This document shows positions 1-7,180 of a stretch of DNA of 11,183 bases, piece after piece (within the stretch, counting starts at the first letter, position 1; each line of letters opens with the position of its first letter). The notes beneath the pieces were generated by a model, which was not told the DNA's origin, searched no databases, and worked only from the letters and a program-made list of their open reading frames with translations. Source of the stretch: an uncultured Labedella sp. (GTDB taxonomy: Bacteria; Actinomycetota; Actinomycetes; Actinomycetales; Microbacteriaceae). The stretch covers positions 1-11,183 of the forward strand of contig CAKTZW010000030.1 of assembly GCA_934636065.1 (NCBI GenBank). The letters run 5' to 3'. The position numbers and the translations under genes are program-made.

Positions 1-775
1 CCTTCTGACTGTCGCGCTCCACGAAGACGTTCGCGTAGATCTCGACGAGGTCCTTGTCGTCGCGCCGCTGGATGTCGTCGACCGTCACGGCGAGCGAGTG
101 CGGCAGCTCGTCGGTGACGCCCTCGAGGGCGGCCTCGCGGACGAGCTCGGCGATACGGTCCTCGAGGGACTCCTCGGTCACCGCCTCGTCCGGGTAGAGG
201 GCGGCGGACACCGGGAGGAGCGACAGGATCTCATCGCTCAGGACGTCGAGCTGGATGCGTTCCGTCGAGGACACGGGGACGATCGAGTCCCACTCGCGCA
301 GCTGGGAGACCGCGATCAGCTGATCCCCGACGCGGTCGCGCGGGACGTCGTCGATCTTCGTGACGATGGCGATCTTCTTCGCCCGGCCGTATCGGTCCAG
401 CTGTTCGTTGATGAAGCGGTCGCCCGGGCCGATCTTCTCGTCGGCCGGGATGCAGAGTCCGATCACGTCGACGTCGCCGAGGGTGGCCTCGACGAGGTCG
501 TTGAGCCGCTGACCGAGCAGAGTCCTCGGACGGTGGATCCCGGGGGTGTCGACGATCACGAGCTGCCCGTCCGGTCGGTGCACGATGCCGCGGATCGCGC
601 GACGCGTGGTCTGCGGCTTCGAGCTCGTGATCGCGACCTTCTCGCCGACGAGCGCATTCGTGAGGGTGGACTTGCCGACGTTCGGCCGGCCCACGAACGA
701 GACGAAGCCCGCCCGGTATTCCGTCTGCGCGGCCGTCGCGTCGTCGCCGTCGATCCCGTCTCGTTCGTCGGTCAT
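1..775 (-). CDS. era: GTPase Era, 3' end cut off by the window edge
   Basis: Era is a Ras-like GTPase that binds the 3' end of 16S rRNA and helps assemble the 30S subunit. The 258 visible residues include the G motifs in order: G1 GRPNVGKS (29-36), a switch I stretch with QTTR (55-58), G3 DTPG (76-79), G4 TKID (139-142) and a G5-like VSS (168-170). The start of the C-terminal KH domain follows (from about 210), and the window ends at VERDSQK, just before the expected GxxG loop. Family members are about 300 residues, so some 40-50 residues are missing on the left. The ATG at 773-775 has an excellent ribosome binding site, AGGGAGG, seven bases upstream, and it overlaps the TGA of the preceding CBS gene by four bases (ATGA), which suggests translational coupling. 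The first ~20 residues are acidic and poorly conserved, a common variation. Identification is secure. Confidence 0.97.
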   Translation of the reverse strand, partial: MTDERDGIDGDDATAAQTEYRAGFVSFVGRPNVGKSTLTNALVGEKVAITSSKPQTTRRAIRGIVHRPDGQLVIVDTPGIHRPRTLLGQRLNDLVEATLGDVDVIGLCIPADEKIGPGDRFINEQLDRYGRAKKIAIVTKIDDVPRDRVGDQLIAVSQLREWDSIVPVSSTERIQLDVLSDEILSLLPVSAALYPDEAVTEESLEDRIAELVREAALEGVTDELPHSLAVTVDDIQRRDDKDLVEIYANVFVERDSQK

Positions 776-2070
776 TCCGCCGCCTCCCTCGCGAGCGCCG
801 CACGGATCTCGTCGAGCGCCTCCGTCGGCCGGACGACGACGGTCACGAGTCGCTTCCGCCGCCCTTCGACCCGATCGGCGACGAGCACGAGTCCGTTCGC
901 CGTCACCTCGTCCCCGGACGACGGCAGCCGCCCGAGGTGTTTCGTGAGGAGCCCGCCGACGGTGTCGACGTCGTCGTCCTCCAGTTCGATGCCGTACAGC
1001 TCGCCGAGCTCGTCGATCGCGAGTCGGGCGCTCACCCGGTAGGCATCGGATTCCAGCGCGACGACCTCGTCCGCGGCGATGTCGTATTCGTCCGAGATCT
1101 CACCGACGAGCTCCTCCATGAGGTCCTCGATGGTCACGAGGCCGGCGACGCCGCCGTACTCGTCGATCACGATCGCGAGGTGGGTCGACTCCGCCTGCAT
1201 CTGAGCGAGGAGCGAGTCCGCCTTCTTCGACTCGGGGACGAACAGAGCGGGCTTCGCGATCGTACCGGCGGTGAGGGCCTCGGCGTCCTGAGGGGTTTCG
1301 TAGCCGATCCGAGCGACATCCTTGAGGTAGAGGATCCCGACGACCTCGTCGACGTCGCCGTCGATGACGGGCAGGCGGGAGACACCCGTGCGGAGGAACA
1401 CCCCCGTGGCCTCCTGCACGCTCTCGCTCGCGTCGACGACGATCATGTCGGTCCGCGGGACCATCACCTCGCGGATGACGGTCTGATTGAACTCGAAGAT
1501 CGAGTGGATGAGCGCTCGCTCGTCCTCTTCGAGCACGGCGAGCTCCGTCGCCTCATCGACCATGCTGAGGAGCTGCTCCTCCGACGAGAACGCCGAGCCC
1601 CTCGGCACCCCGGGCGTGACGCGGTTTCCGAAGGTCACGAGGGCGTCGGCGAGCGGGCCGAGGACGACGCGCACGGCGTGCACGATGGGCGCGCTCACCC
1701 GCAGGATGGCGTCGGCGTTCGATCGGCCGACTCCCCTCGGGCTCGCACCGACGAGGACGAACGACACGGCCGTCATGAGGAGGGCCGACGAGACGAGGGC
1801 GAGCCACAACGAGTCGAGCGAGAAGGAGAACGCGAGCGTCACGAGCACGGCCGCCGTCGTCTCCGCGCAGATCCTGATGAACGACAGGGCGTTGACGTGC
1901 GTCCCGGTGTCCTCGGCGATGCGGACGAGCGACAGGCGAGAGCGGGACTCGATCGCGAGCGCGAGGATGTCGGCCCGCGATTTCACCGAGATCGCGGCCT
2001 CAGCCGCCGACATGAGGCCCGCGAAGGCGACGAGGACCAGGGACCCGGCGATGAGCCAGACGAGGAGCAT
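772..2070 (-). CDS. CNNM/DUF21 membrane protein with CBS pair and CorC_HlyC domain
   Basis: This is a 432-residue protein of the family annotated as 'hemolysin family' or CorC/YfjD-like. Visible parts in order: an N-terminal CNNM (DUF21) membrane domain with hydrophobic segments at about 4-26, 66-86, 88-108 and 124-146; a cytosolic CBS pair at about 205-327, with EVMVPRTDM (201-209) opening the first repeat and IDEYGGVAGLVTIEDLMEELVG (302-323) in the second; and a CorC_HlyC domain at about 340-415. The family is linked to magnesium or cobalt efflux and binds adenosine nucleotides through the CBS pair; the hemolysin name is historical. The transported ion cannot be read from the sequence. The ATG lies three bases after the ybeY stop with no clear Shine-Dalgarno, so translation is probably coupled. 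The gene overlaps era by four bases. Its place after phoH and ybeY mirrors E. coli ybeX, but YbeX lacks the membrane domain. Confidence 0.93.
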   Translation of the reverse strand: MLLVWLIAGSLVLVAFAGLMSAAEAAISVKSRADILALAIESRSRLSLVRIAEDTGTHVNALSFIRICAETTAAVLVTLAFSFSLDSLWLALVSSALLMTAVSFVLVGASPRGVGRSNADAILRVSAPIVHAVRVVLGPLADALVTFGNRVTPGVPRGSAFSSEEQLLSMVDEATELAVLEEDERALIHSIFEFNQTVIREVMVPRTDMIVVDASESVQEATGVFLRTGVSRLPVIDGDVDEVVGILYLKDVARIGYETPQDAEALTAGTIAKPALFVPESKKADSLLAQMQAESTHLAIVIDEYGGVAGLVTIEDLMEELVGEISDEYDIAADEVVALESDAYRVSARLAIDELGELYGIELEDDDVDTVGGLLTKHLGRLPSSGDEVTANGLVLVADRVEGRRKRLVTVVVRPTEALDEIRAALAREAAE

Positions 2071-2073
2071 TCG

Positions 2074-2535
2074 TCAGCCGCGCCGCTCGCGCATGGCGAA
2101 GCCGAGCAGGATGTCGCGCTGGATGCCGAACATCTCCTTCTTCTCGTCGGGCTCGGCGTGATCGAAGCCGAGCAGGTGCAGCACGCCGTGCGCCGTCAGG
2201 AGGAGAAGTTCGTCGATGGTCGGGTGGCCGGCGGTCTCCGCCTGCGACTCCGCCACCTGGGGGCACAGCACGATGTCGCCGAGGAGCCCCGGCGGGGTCG
2301 GCTCGTCCTCGGTGCCCGGACGGAGCTCGTCCATCGGGAAGCTCAGCACGTCCGTCGGACCCGGCTCGTCCATCCACTGGACGTGCAGCTGCTCCATGGC
2401 GGCCTCGTCGACGAGGACGATGTTGAGCTCGGCCTCCTCGCTCACGTGCATGACCTCGAGGGCGAAGTCGGCGAGGCGGAGGATCTTCGACTCGTCGACC
2501 TCGACGCCCGACTCGTTGTTGATCTCGATGCTCAT
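2074..2535 (-). CDS. ybeY: Endoribonuclease YbeY (UPF0054), rRNA maturation factor
   Basis: YbeY is a small metalloprotein that takes part in 16S rRNA 3'-end maturation and late 30S quality control in bacteria. The 153-residue product is normal length for the family. It carries the family metal site [11 protein letters not shown], with histidines 116, 120 and 126, and the conserved TDVLSFP (61-67) and GDIVLC (86-91) stretches. The ATG overlaps the phoH stop (ATGA, 2532-2535), a typical coupled start. Only a poor G-rich stretch lies upstream, so ribosomes finishing phoH probably supply it. The stop is three bases before the CNNM/CBS start. YbeY of E. coli is reported to contact Era and ribosomal protein S11, which fits the presence of era two genes downstream. 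Identification is secure; its exact nuclease activity is still debated in the field. Confidence 0.96.
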   Translation of the reverse strand: MSIEINNESGVEVDESKILRLADFALEVMHVSEEAELNIVLVDEAAMEQLHVQWMDEPGPTDVLSFPMDELRPGTEDEPTPPGLLGDIVLCPQVAESQAETAGHPTIDELLLLTAHGVLHLLGFDHAEPDEKKEMFGIQRDILLGFAMRERRG

Positions 2536-3602
2536 GCTCCCCGGCCCCCACGCGGCATCCGGTCGCGCGGGACCGATCCGCGGCGCTCGGCTCGATTGGC
2601 GAACTCGCGAGCCTGTTCGCGCTCGTAGTGATCCGCCTGCTTCTTGGCGTCGTACTCGCTGTAGGCGTCGACGATGCGGCCGACGAGCGTGTGCCGGACG
2701 ACGTCCTCGCTCGTGAGCCGCGCGAAGTGGATGTCGTCGATGTCGGAGAGCACCCGCGTGACGAGTCGCAGGCCGGAGGCGTTGGTCGGCAGGTCGATCT
2801 GGGTGATGTCGCCCGTCACGACCATCTTCGACCCGAAACCGAGCCGGGTGAGGAACATCTTCATCTGCTCGGGAGAGGTGTTCTGCGCCTCGTCGAGCAC
2901 GATGAAGGAGTCGTTGAGCGTCCGCCCGCGCATGTAGGCGAGCGGCGCGACCTCGATCGTCCCGGCCGCGAGCAGCTTCGGGACGAGCTCGGGATCCATC
3001 ATCTCGTTGAGCGCGTCGTAGAGCGGACGGAGGTACGGGTCGATCTTGTCCGTCAGCGTCCCCGGCAGGAAGCCGAGCCGCTCGCCCGCCTCGACCGCGG
3101 GACGGGTCAGGATGATCCGGTTGACCTCCTTGCGCTGGAGCGCCTGGACGGCCTTCGCCATCGCGAGGTAGGTCTTGCCCGTGCCGGCCGGGCCGATGCC
3201 GAAGACGATCGTGTTCTCGTCGATCGCGTCGACGTACGCCTTCTGACCCGCGGTCTTCGGGCGGATGCTCTTGCCGCGCGACGTGAGCACGGCCTGGCCG
3301 CCGAGGACGTCGGCCGGGTGGCCCTCGCCCTCGATGATGCGGGCGGACGAGCGGACCTCGACGGGATCGATGTCCTGGCCGTTGCGGATCATGATGAGGA
3401 GCTCCTCGATGAGAGTCGTTGCCGCGGCGACCTGCTCGGGGTCACCGCTGAGAGTGATGTCGTTGCCGCGCGTCTGCACCTCGACGAGCGGGTACTGGGT
3501 CTCGATCGTCCGCAACAGCCGGTCCTGCGGACCGAACAGGCGCACGAGTGCGACGCCGTCGATGTGGAGGCGGGAGACCGCGCCGCCGTCAGGCTCCGCC
3601 AA
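2532..3602 (-). CDS. phoH: PhoH-like ATPase (YbeZ type)
   Basis: A 356-residue cytosolic P-loop ATPase of the PhoH family, related to the ATPase core of superfamily 1 helicases and functionally linked to RNA metabolism and YbeY. An N-terminal KH-like region (about 12-75) is followed by the ATPase domain. Walker A is GPAGTGKT (137-144), Walker B is IVLDEAQN (234-241), and a sensor-like GDITQID sits at 264-270. The C-terminal 40 residues are rich in Arg, Lys and Glu and look disordered. The start chosen is TTG at 3600-3602. No nearby ATG or GTG fits the N-terminal homology as well, and AGGAGG lies six bases upstream, inside the end of the HIT gene. This gives a 14-base overlap with the HIT gene. 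PhoH is named after phosphate-regulated E. coli phoH; this gene's place next to ybeY points to the ybeZ branch and a ribosome-related role instead. Confidence 0.96.
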   Translation of the reverse strand: MAEPDGGAVSRLHIDGVALVRLFGPQDRLLRTIETQYPLVEVQTRGNDITLSGDPEQVAAATTLIEELLIMIRNGQDIDPVEVRSSARIIEGEGHPADVLGGQAVLTSRGKSIRPKTAGQKAYVDAIDENTIVFGIGPAGTGKTYLAMAKAVQALQRKEVNRIILTRPAVEAGERLGFLPGTLTDKIDPYLRPLYDALNEMMDPELVPKLLAAGTIEVAPLAYMRGRTLNDSFIVLDEAQNTSPEQMKMFLTRLGFGSKMVVTGDITQIDLPTNASGLRLVTRVLSDIDDIHFARLTSEDVVRHTLVGRIVDAYSEYDAKKQADHYEREQAREFANRAERRGSVPRDRMPRGGRGA

Positions 3603-3945
3603 GCGATCCCTCCTCGACGCCGCCGGCGAGCACGTGCGCGTGGACGTGGAAGACGGTCTGCCCGGCCCGCTCCCCCGTGTTGAACACGAGGCGGAAGTGG
3701 CCGTCGGCGGCCTCCCCGGCGATCCGCCGCGCGGTCGCGACGACCTCGGCGAGCAGGGCGGGATCGCCCTCGGCGAGCTCCGCGACGTCGCGGTACCGCT
3801 CCGTTTTCGGGACGACGAGGACGTGCACCGGCGCCTGAGGCGCGATGTCGCGGAAGGCGATGATCGCGTCCGACTCGAACACGATGTCCGCCGGGATCTC
3901 GCGCGCGACGATCCGGCTGAAGATGCTCGGTTCGGTGGTGGTCAT
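3589..3945 (-). CDS. HIT family nucleotide-binding hydrolase (HINT-like)
   Basis: A 118-residue cytosolic histidine-triad protein. The family hydrolyses nucleoside phosphoramidates or related nucleotidyl bonds, or acts on dinucleoside polyphosphates; the substrate here is not known. The active-site triad HVHAH (histidines 100, 102 and 104) is present, as are the N-terminal FSRIVAREIPADIVFE segment (9-24) and the HVLVVPK strand (41-47). The length is typical of HINT proteins. The ATG at 3943-3945 was chosen. A second in-frame ATG three codons upstream (3952-3954) would give 121 residues, but it sits inside a likely -10 box. No Shine-Dalgarno sequence precedes either ATG, and a TAGAAT seven bases before the chosen ATG suggests a leaderless transcript. 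The gene lies 38 bases after rsmE and overlaps phoH by 14 bases. Confidence 0.94.
   Translation of the reverse strand: MTTTEPSIFSRIVAREIPADIVFESDAIIAFRDIAPQAPVHVLVVPKTERYRDVAELAEGDPALLAEVVATARRIAGEAADGHFRLVFNTGERAGQTVFHVHAHVLAGGVEEGSLGGA
3609..3614 (-). promoter_or_regulatory. Ribosome binding site fixing the TTG start of phoH
   Basis: Reading on the minus strand, AGGAGG lies at 3614-3609, six bases before the TTG at 3602-3600. It is a full anti-Shine-Dalgarno match located within the last codons of the HIT gene. It decides the rare TTG start for phoH and allows initiation independent of the upstream gene. Confidence 0.75.
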
Positions 3946-3952
3946 GACGTCC

Positions 3953-3958
3953 ATTCTA
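3953..3958 (-). promoter_or_regulatory. Candidate -10 box for a leaderless HIT transcript
   Basis: On the minus strand TAGAAT fits the actinobacterial -10 pattern TAnnnT. Seven bases (GGACGTC) separate it from the HIT ATG at 3945, which places transcription start at or next to the A of the start codon. No Shine-Dalgarno is present. No convincing -35 hexamer is found about 17 bases upstream, which is common in this group. Inference only. Confidence 0.45.
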
Positions 3959-3976
3959 CCGGCGCGGGGCGCGGGT
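3958..3976 (-). terminator. Possible weak hairpin between rsmE and HIT
   Basis: The 19 bases can fold on the minus strand as a stem of three plus four pairs with one C-C mismatch and a CCC loop, eight bases after the rsmE stop. No T-run follows; instead the -10 candidate TAGAAT starts at its last base. In sequence this rich in G and C such stems arise often by chance, so it may only attenuate read-through or do nothing. Confidence 0.25.
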
Positions 3977-3983
3977 CGGGCCG

Positions 3984-4715
3984 TCACCAGCGGCCGAGGA
4001 CGACGTTCGCGACGGCGATCGCAGCCGGCCCCGCTGTCGAGGTGCGCAGCACGGTGTCGCCGAGCACGACCGGAACGGCCCCGGCAGCCGTCAGGCGGTC
4101 GATCTCCTCGGGGGCGAACCCGCCCTCCGGGCCGATGGCGAGCACGATGCGAGCGACGCCCCGAGGCGTGTCGCCCACGGCGTCGGCGAGCCGGGTGTCC
4201 GCCCGCGGGTCGAGCACGAGGACCCGATCGCGCGGGGAGACGAGATCCGCGGGAGCGACAGGGGCGGCGACGTCGGGCACCCACGGACGGATCGCCTGCT
4301 TGCTCGCCTCCCGGACGATGCTCTCCCAGCGGGCCACGCCCTTGTCGAGTTTCGGCCCGCTCCACCGCGAGACGCTGCGCGCCGCCTGCACGGGGATGAC
4401 GCCGGAGACGCCGACCTCCGTCGCGGCCTGGACGGCGAGCTCGTCGCGGTCGCCCTTGGCGAGAGCCTGGGCGAGCCAGATCTCGGGCGTCGGACGCGGC
4501 GTGAAGCGCGATTCCCCGATCCTCAAGCGGATCCGGGCCGGGTTCGACTCCTCGACCGTCGCCTCGGCGAGCGTGCCGCGGCCGTCCCCGAGCAGGACCG
4601 CCTCCCCCGTCCGCAACCGGTTCACGCTCGCGTGGTGCGCCTCGCGGCCATCGAGGGTGACCACGTCACCCGCGACGTGGTCACCGAGCGTCTCCGTCAG
4701 GAACAGGGAGCTCAC
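3984..4715 (-). CDS. rsmE: 16S rRNA (uracil(1498)-N(3))-methyltransferase RsmE
   Basis: RsmE methylates N3 of U1498 in helix 44 of 16S rRNA, using S-adenosylmethionine, on assembled 30S subunits. The 243-residue product has the usual length and layout: an N-terminal PUA-like RNA-binding domain (about 1-72, with HHASVNRLRTGE at 27-38) and a SPOUT methyltransferase domain with the deep trefoil knot. Knot motifs are LAIGPEGGF (192-200) and LGDTVLRTSTA (218-228). The more common form of the last motif in other phyla is LRTETA; serine in place of glutamate is a mild variant. The start is GTG at 4713-4715, three bases after the dnaJ stop, with no strong Shine-Dalgarno, so coupling to dnaJ is likely. 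The stop at 3984 is followed by a 38-base gap before the HIT gene. Identification is secure. Confidence 0.96.
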   Translation of the reverse strand: MSSLFLTETLGDHVAGDVVTLDGREAHHASVNRLRTGEAVLLGDGRGTLAEATVEESNPARIRLRIGESRFTPRPTPEIWLAQALAKGDRDELAVQAATEVGVSGVIPVQAARSVSRWSGPKLDKGVARWESIVREASKQAIRPWVPDVAAPVAPADLVSPRDRVLVLDPRADTRLADAVGDTPRGVARIVLAIGPEGGFAPEEIDRLTAAGAVPVVLGDTVLRTSTAGPAAIAVANVVLGRW

Positions 4716-4718
4716 GGC

Positions 4719-5819
4719 TCAGCCGAGGAAGCGATCGCGGAGCTTCGAGAACAGCCCCTGGTGGAAGTGCGCCAGCTGCGGGCCGTGCTGCTTGCGCCCC
4801 TTCGCGAACCTCTGGATGAGCTCCCGCTCCTTGTGGTCGAGCTTCGTCGGCGTCACCACCTGAACGCCGATGCGGAGGTCGCCGCGTCCCGAACCGCGCA
4901 GTCGGGTGATGCCGCGCCCCTTCACCGTGAGGATCTCACCGCTCTGCACGCCGGCCCGCAGCTCGACGTCGACGTCGCCGTCGAGCGCCGGGATCGTCGT
5001 GTGGGCTCCGAAGATCGCGTCGGTCATCGGCACCTCGAGCGTGCAGAGGATGTCGTCGCCGTTCCGGCTGAAGTCCTCGTCCTGTCGGACGGAGATCTCG
5101 AGGAAGAGGTCGCCGTTCGGACCTCCGGCGGGACCGACCTCGCCGCTTCCCGGCATCTGCAGCCGCAGGCCGGTGTCGACGCCGGCGGGGATGTCGACGG
5201 GAACGGTCCGACGCGCGCGGACGCGGCCCTGACCGGCGCATGTGACGCACGGGTGCGGGATCACGGTGCCGTAGCCGCGGCAGGTGCCGCACGGGGAGGC
5301 CGTCACAACGTTGCCGAGGAGGGAGCGGACCGTGCGCTGGATCTGGCCGGTGCCGCGGCACACGTCGCACGTGACGGGCGAGGTGCCGGGCTGGGCGCAC
5401 GAGCCGTTGCAGGTCTCGCACACCACGGCCGTGTCGACCTCGAGGTCGCGGTGCGTCCCGAAGATGACCTCCTCGAGATCGACCTCCACGCGCAGGAGCG
5501 CGTCCTGGCCGCGCTCGCGGCGCGACCGCGGACCGCGTTGGGCGCCGCCGCCGAAGAAGGAGTCGAAGATGTCGCCGAAGCCGGAGAAGCCCGCGCCCCC
5601 GCCGCCGAAGCCGCCGGCGTCGCCGAGGTCGTAGCGCTGGCGCTGCTCGGGATCGCTCAGCACGTCGTAGGCGTGCGTCACCTCCTTGAACCGCTCCGAC
5701 GCGTCGGCTCCGGGGTTGACGTCGGGGTGGAGCTCGCGGGCGAGGCGGCGGTACGCCTTCTTGATCTCCTCGGCGCTCGCATCGCGCGAGACGCCGAGGA
5801 CCTCGTAGTGGTCAGCCAC
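4719..5819 (-). CDS. dnaJ: Chaperone DnaJ (actinobacterial DnaJ2 type)
   Basis: A 366-residue Hsp40 cochaperone that delivers unfolded clients to DnaK and stimulates its ATPase. Parts in order: J domain (3-64) with HPD at 31-33; a Gly/Phe-rich linker (about 67-93); a zinc-binding domain with four CxxC pairs (134/137, 151/154, 177/180, 191/194); C-terminal substrate domains; and a C-terminal tail. The first zinc motif reads CETCNGSC, with Cys141 where a glycine is usual. The GTG at 5817-5819 was chosen because AAAGG lies six bases upstream and the J domain starts right after it; an in-frame GTG at 5868-5870 would add 17 unconserved residues and has no binding site. The gene follows hrcA by 93 bases and is likely controlled by the same CIRCE. 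Such a dnaJ beside hrcA, away from dnaK-grpE, is the DnaJ2 pattern; whether a second dnaJ exists elsewhere cannot be seen here. Confidence 0.96.
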   Translation of the reverse strand: MADHYEVLGVSRDASAEEIKKAYRRLARELHPDVNPGADASERFKEVTHAYDVLSDPEQRQRYDLGDAGGFGGGGAGFSGFGDIFDSFFGGGAQRGPRSRRERGQDALLRVEVDLEEVIFGTHRDLEVDTAVVCETCNGSCAQPGTSPVTCDVCRGTGQIQRTVRSLLGNVVTASPCGTCRGYGTVIPHPCVTCAGQGRVRARRTVPVDIPAGVDTGLRLQMPGSGEVGPAGGPNGDLFLEISVRQDEDFSRNGDDILCTLEVPMTDAIFGAHTTIPALDGDVDVELRAGVQSGEILTVKGRGITRLRGSGRGDLRIGVQVVTPTKLDHKERELIQRFAKGRKQHGPQLAHFHQGLFSKLRDRFLG

Positions 5820-5825
5820 GCATGG

Positions 5826-5830
5826 CCTTT
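5826..5830 (-). promoter_or_regulatory. Ribosome binding site fixing the GTG start of dnaJ
   Basis: AAAGG on the minus strand ends six bases before the GTG at 5819. An ATG lies between them, but in another frame it runs into a stop after three codons (ATG CGT GGC TGA), so it is not the dnaJ start. The site rules in the short N-terminus that begins at the J domain. Confidence 0.6.
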
Positions 5831-5912
5831 CGTCTGGGGCGCGTCGGAGCCAGGGCGGCACCGACGACACGGGTTGCGGGTTCGGACATCCACGGGAGTG
5901 GACGGCTCAGGA

Positions 5913-6935
5913 TCACGACTCCCCGAGGAGCCGCGTGAGATAGCGGGCGACGGCGCGGACCGCCGCCATATTGCTCGAGTAGTCCATGCGGGTGGGCCCG
6001 AGGACGCCGAGTCGTGCCGTCTCCCCCGGCGCCGTGGCGTAGTCACTCACCACGACGCTCGTCTCGGACAGCCCGTACGCGGCGTTCTCGCGACCGATCC
6101 GCGCGGAGACGCCGAAGGCGTCCGACTCCATCTCGCCGAAGAGCCTGAGCAGGACGACCTGCTGTTCGAGCGCCTCGAGGACGGGGAAGATGCTGCCGCG
6201 GAAATCCTCCTCGGTGCGCGCGAGGTTCGCGGAGCCGGCGAGGACCAGTCGGTCCTGCCGGTAGTGGCCGAGCTGACCGATGACGGCATCGGCGACGAGG
6301 CGACCGAGGTGCTGCAGCGGAGGCTCGAGGGAGTCGGGAAGTCCGTCGAGCGCCGCGGTCGCGTCGGCGATGGACCTGCCGACGGCCGCGTCTCCGATCG
6401 CCCGCTTGACCCGCTCCACCGCGGTGGTGTCGACCGGTGCGACGGTCTCGACGATGCGCTGCTCGACGCGACCGGAGTCGGTGATGAGGACGGCGAGCAG
6501 TCGCGACGGCGCGAGGATGACGAGCTCCACGTGCCGCACCGACGCGTTCGTGAACGACGGGTACTGGACGAGCGCCACCTGATTCGTCAGCTGCGACAGC
6601 AGACGCACGGTGCGGGAGAGGACGTCGTCGAGGTCGATCGACTCGCCGAGGAACTGCTCGATCGCGACGCGCTGCGCGCTCGAGAGCGGGCGGCGGTCGG
6701 CGAGCTGGTCGACGAACAGGCGGTAGCCCTTGTCCGTCGGAACTCGTCCGCTCGACGTGTGGGGGGCGACGATGAGCTCCTCCTCCTCGAGGAGAGCCAT
6801 GTCGTTGCGGATCGTGGCGGCCGAGACGCCGAACGCGTGCCGCTCGACGATGGTCTTCGATCCGACCGGCTCGCGCGACGCGACGTAATCGTGCACGATC
6901 GCCTTGAGGACGTCGAGCCCCCGTTCCGAAACCAT
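5913..6935 (-). CDS. hrcA: Heat-inducible transcription repressor HrcA
   Basis: HrcA is the dimeric repressor that binds CIRCE operators and shuts off class I heat-shock genes; its folding depends on GroE, which makes it a sensor of unfolded protein. The 340-residue product has the N-terminal winged helix-turn-helix (about 1-75), with recognition helix SAATIRNDMALLEE (38-51) and the wing motif HTSSGRVPTDKGYR (59-72), followed by the dimerisation and GAF-like effector region. The ATG at 6933-6935 is preceded by GGGAGGA five bases upstream. A GTG at 6960-6962 is in frame but lies inside the CIRCE sequence and would add nine unconserved residues, so it is rejected. A CIRCE operator lies 20 bases upstream of the start, so the gene represses itself. 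dnaJ follows in the same direction. Confidence 0.97.
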   Translation of the reverse strand: MVSERGLDVLKAIVHDYVASREPVGSKTIVERHAFGVSAATIRNDMALLEEEELIVAPHTSSGRVPTDKGYRLFVDQLADRRPLSSAQRVAIEQFLGESIDLDDVLSRTVRLLSQLTNQVALVQYPSFTNASVRHVELVILAPSRLLAVLITDSGRVEQRIVETVAPVDTTAVERVKRAIGDAAVGRSIADATAALDGLPDSLEPPLQHLGRLVADAVIGQLGHYRQDRLVLAGSANLARTEEDFRGSIFPVLEALEQQVVLLRLFGEMESDAFGVSARIGRENAAYGLSETSVVVSDYATAPGETARLGVLGPTRMDYSSNMAAVRAVARYLTRLLGES

Positions 6936-6955
6936 CAGCGTCCTCCCATCGCGCG

Positions 6956-6982
6956 TTGGCACTCACCGACTCTGAGTGCCAA
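6956..6982. promoter_or_regulatory. CIRCE operator (HrcA binding site)
   Basis: A perfect 9-9-9 inverted repeat: TTGGCACTC, nine spacer bases (ACCGACTCT), then GAGTGCCAA. It differs from the consensus TTAGCACTC-N9-GAGTGCTAA by one compensated change per arm (A to G, and T to C), as is usual in high-GC species. It lies between the candidate -10 box and the hrcA ribosome binding site, in position to block transcription start. Confidence 0.96.
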
Positions 6983-6987
6983 TGATA
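6982..6987 (-). promoter_or_regulatory. Candidate -10 box of the hrcA-dnaJ promoter
   Basis: TATCAT on the minus strand overlaps the first base of CIRCE. It predicts a transcription start near 6975, within the operator, and a leader of about 40 bases to the hrcA ATG. No good -35 hexamer is visible at the right spacing; the closest is TGCCGG at 18 bases. Confidence 0.6.
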
Positions 6988-7064
6988 CTCCGCTTCGCGC
7001 GGCGACCGGCAGGACTCGGTCTCGTGTCGTGGGCTCGGCCGGCGCGGAGAGCCGCGGACCGCGA

Positions 7065-7094
7065 TTGCGGGCGCTTCGACGGGACCGATACCGT
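7065..7094 (+). promoter_or_regulatory. Candidate promoter for the DUF4870 gene
   Basis: TTGCGG (7065-7070) and TACCGT (7089-7094) are 18 bases apart and resemble a housekeeping -35/-10 pair. The predicted start near 7101 leaves an ~80-base leader. The upstream divergent region otherwise holds only the hrcA control elements. Prediction by eye, without a scoring model. Confidence 0.4.
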
Positions 7095-7119
7095 GATGCT
7101 GTGCCGAAGCGGTCCCGTC
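7078..7119. repeat. 10-bp perfect inverted repeat over the DUF4870 promoter
   Basis: GACGGGACCG (7078-7087) and its exact reverse complement CGGTCCCGTC (7110-7119) are separated by 22 bases. Arm centres are 32 bases apart, close to three helical turns. The left arm lies between the candidate -35 and -10 boxes and the right arm lies just after the predicted start. It could be an operator, or a hairpin in a longer leader; no T-run follows, so a terminator is unlikely. Confidence 0.55.
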
Positions 7120-7180
7120 CGCTGCGGCTCCGCTCGACGGGGCCGTCGCCTCGCACGTCATCCGATCGAAAGGAACGGCG

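Noticed and set aside
937..2628. 563-codon open frame on the plus strand, antisense to the CBS gene and ybeY
   Set aside because: Shadow of confirmed minus-strand genes; composition is low-complexity, rich in Arg, Glu and Asp, with no family pattern.
5820..5870. 17-residue N-terminal extension of dnaJ from a GTG at 5868-5870
   Set aside because: No ribosome binding site there, no conservation with DnaJ proteins, and a proper site precedes the GTG at 5819.
5889..5902. Small 5-bp hairpin with a four-base loop between hrcA and dnaJ
   Set aside because: Too short to be a credible terminator and no T-run follows; dnaJ is expected to be read through from the CIRCE promoter.
6956..6989. A plus-strand promoter overlapping CIRCE (TTGGCA and GATACT) that would put DUF4870 under HrcA
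   Set aside because: The spacer is 22 bases, too long for a housekeeping promoter, and the ATG is almost 200 bases away; a better candidate lies at 7065-7094.
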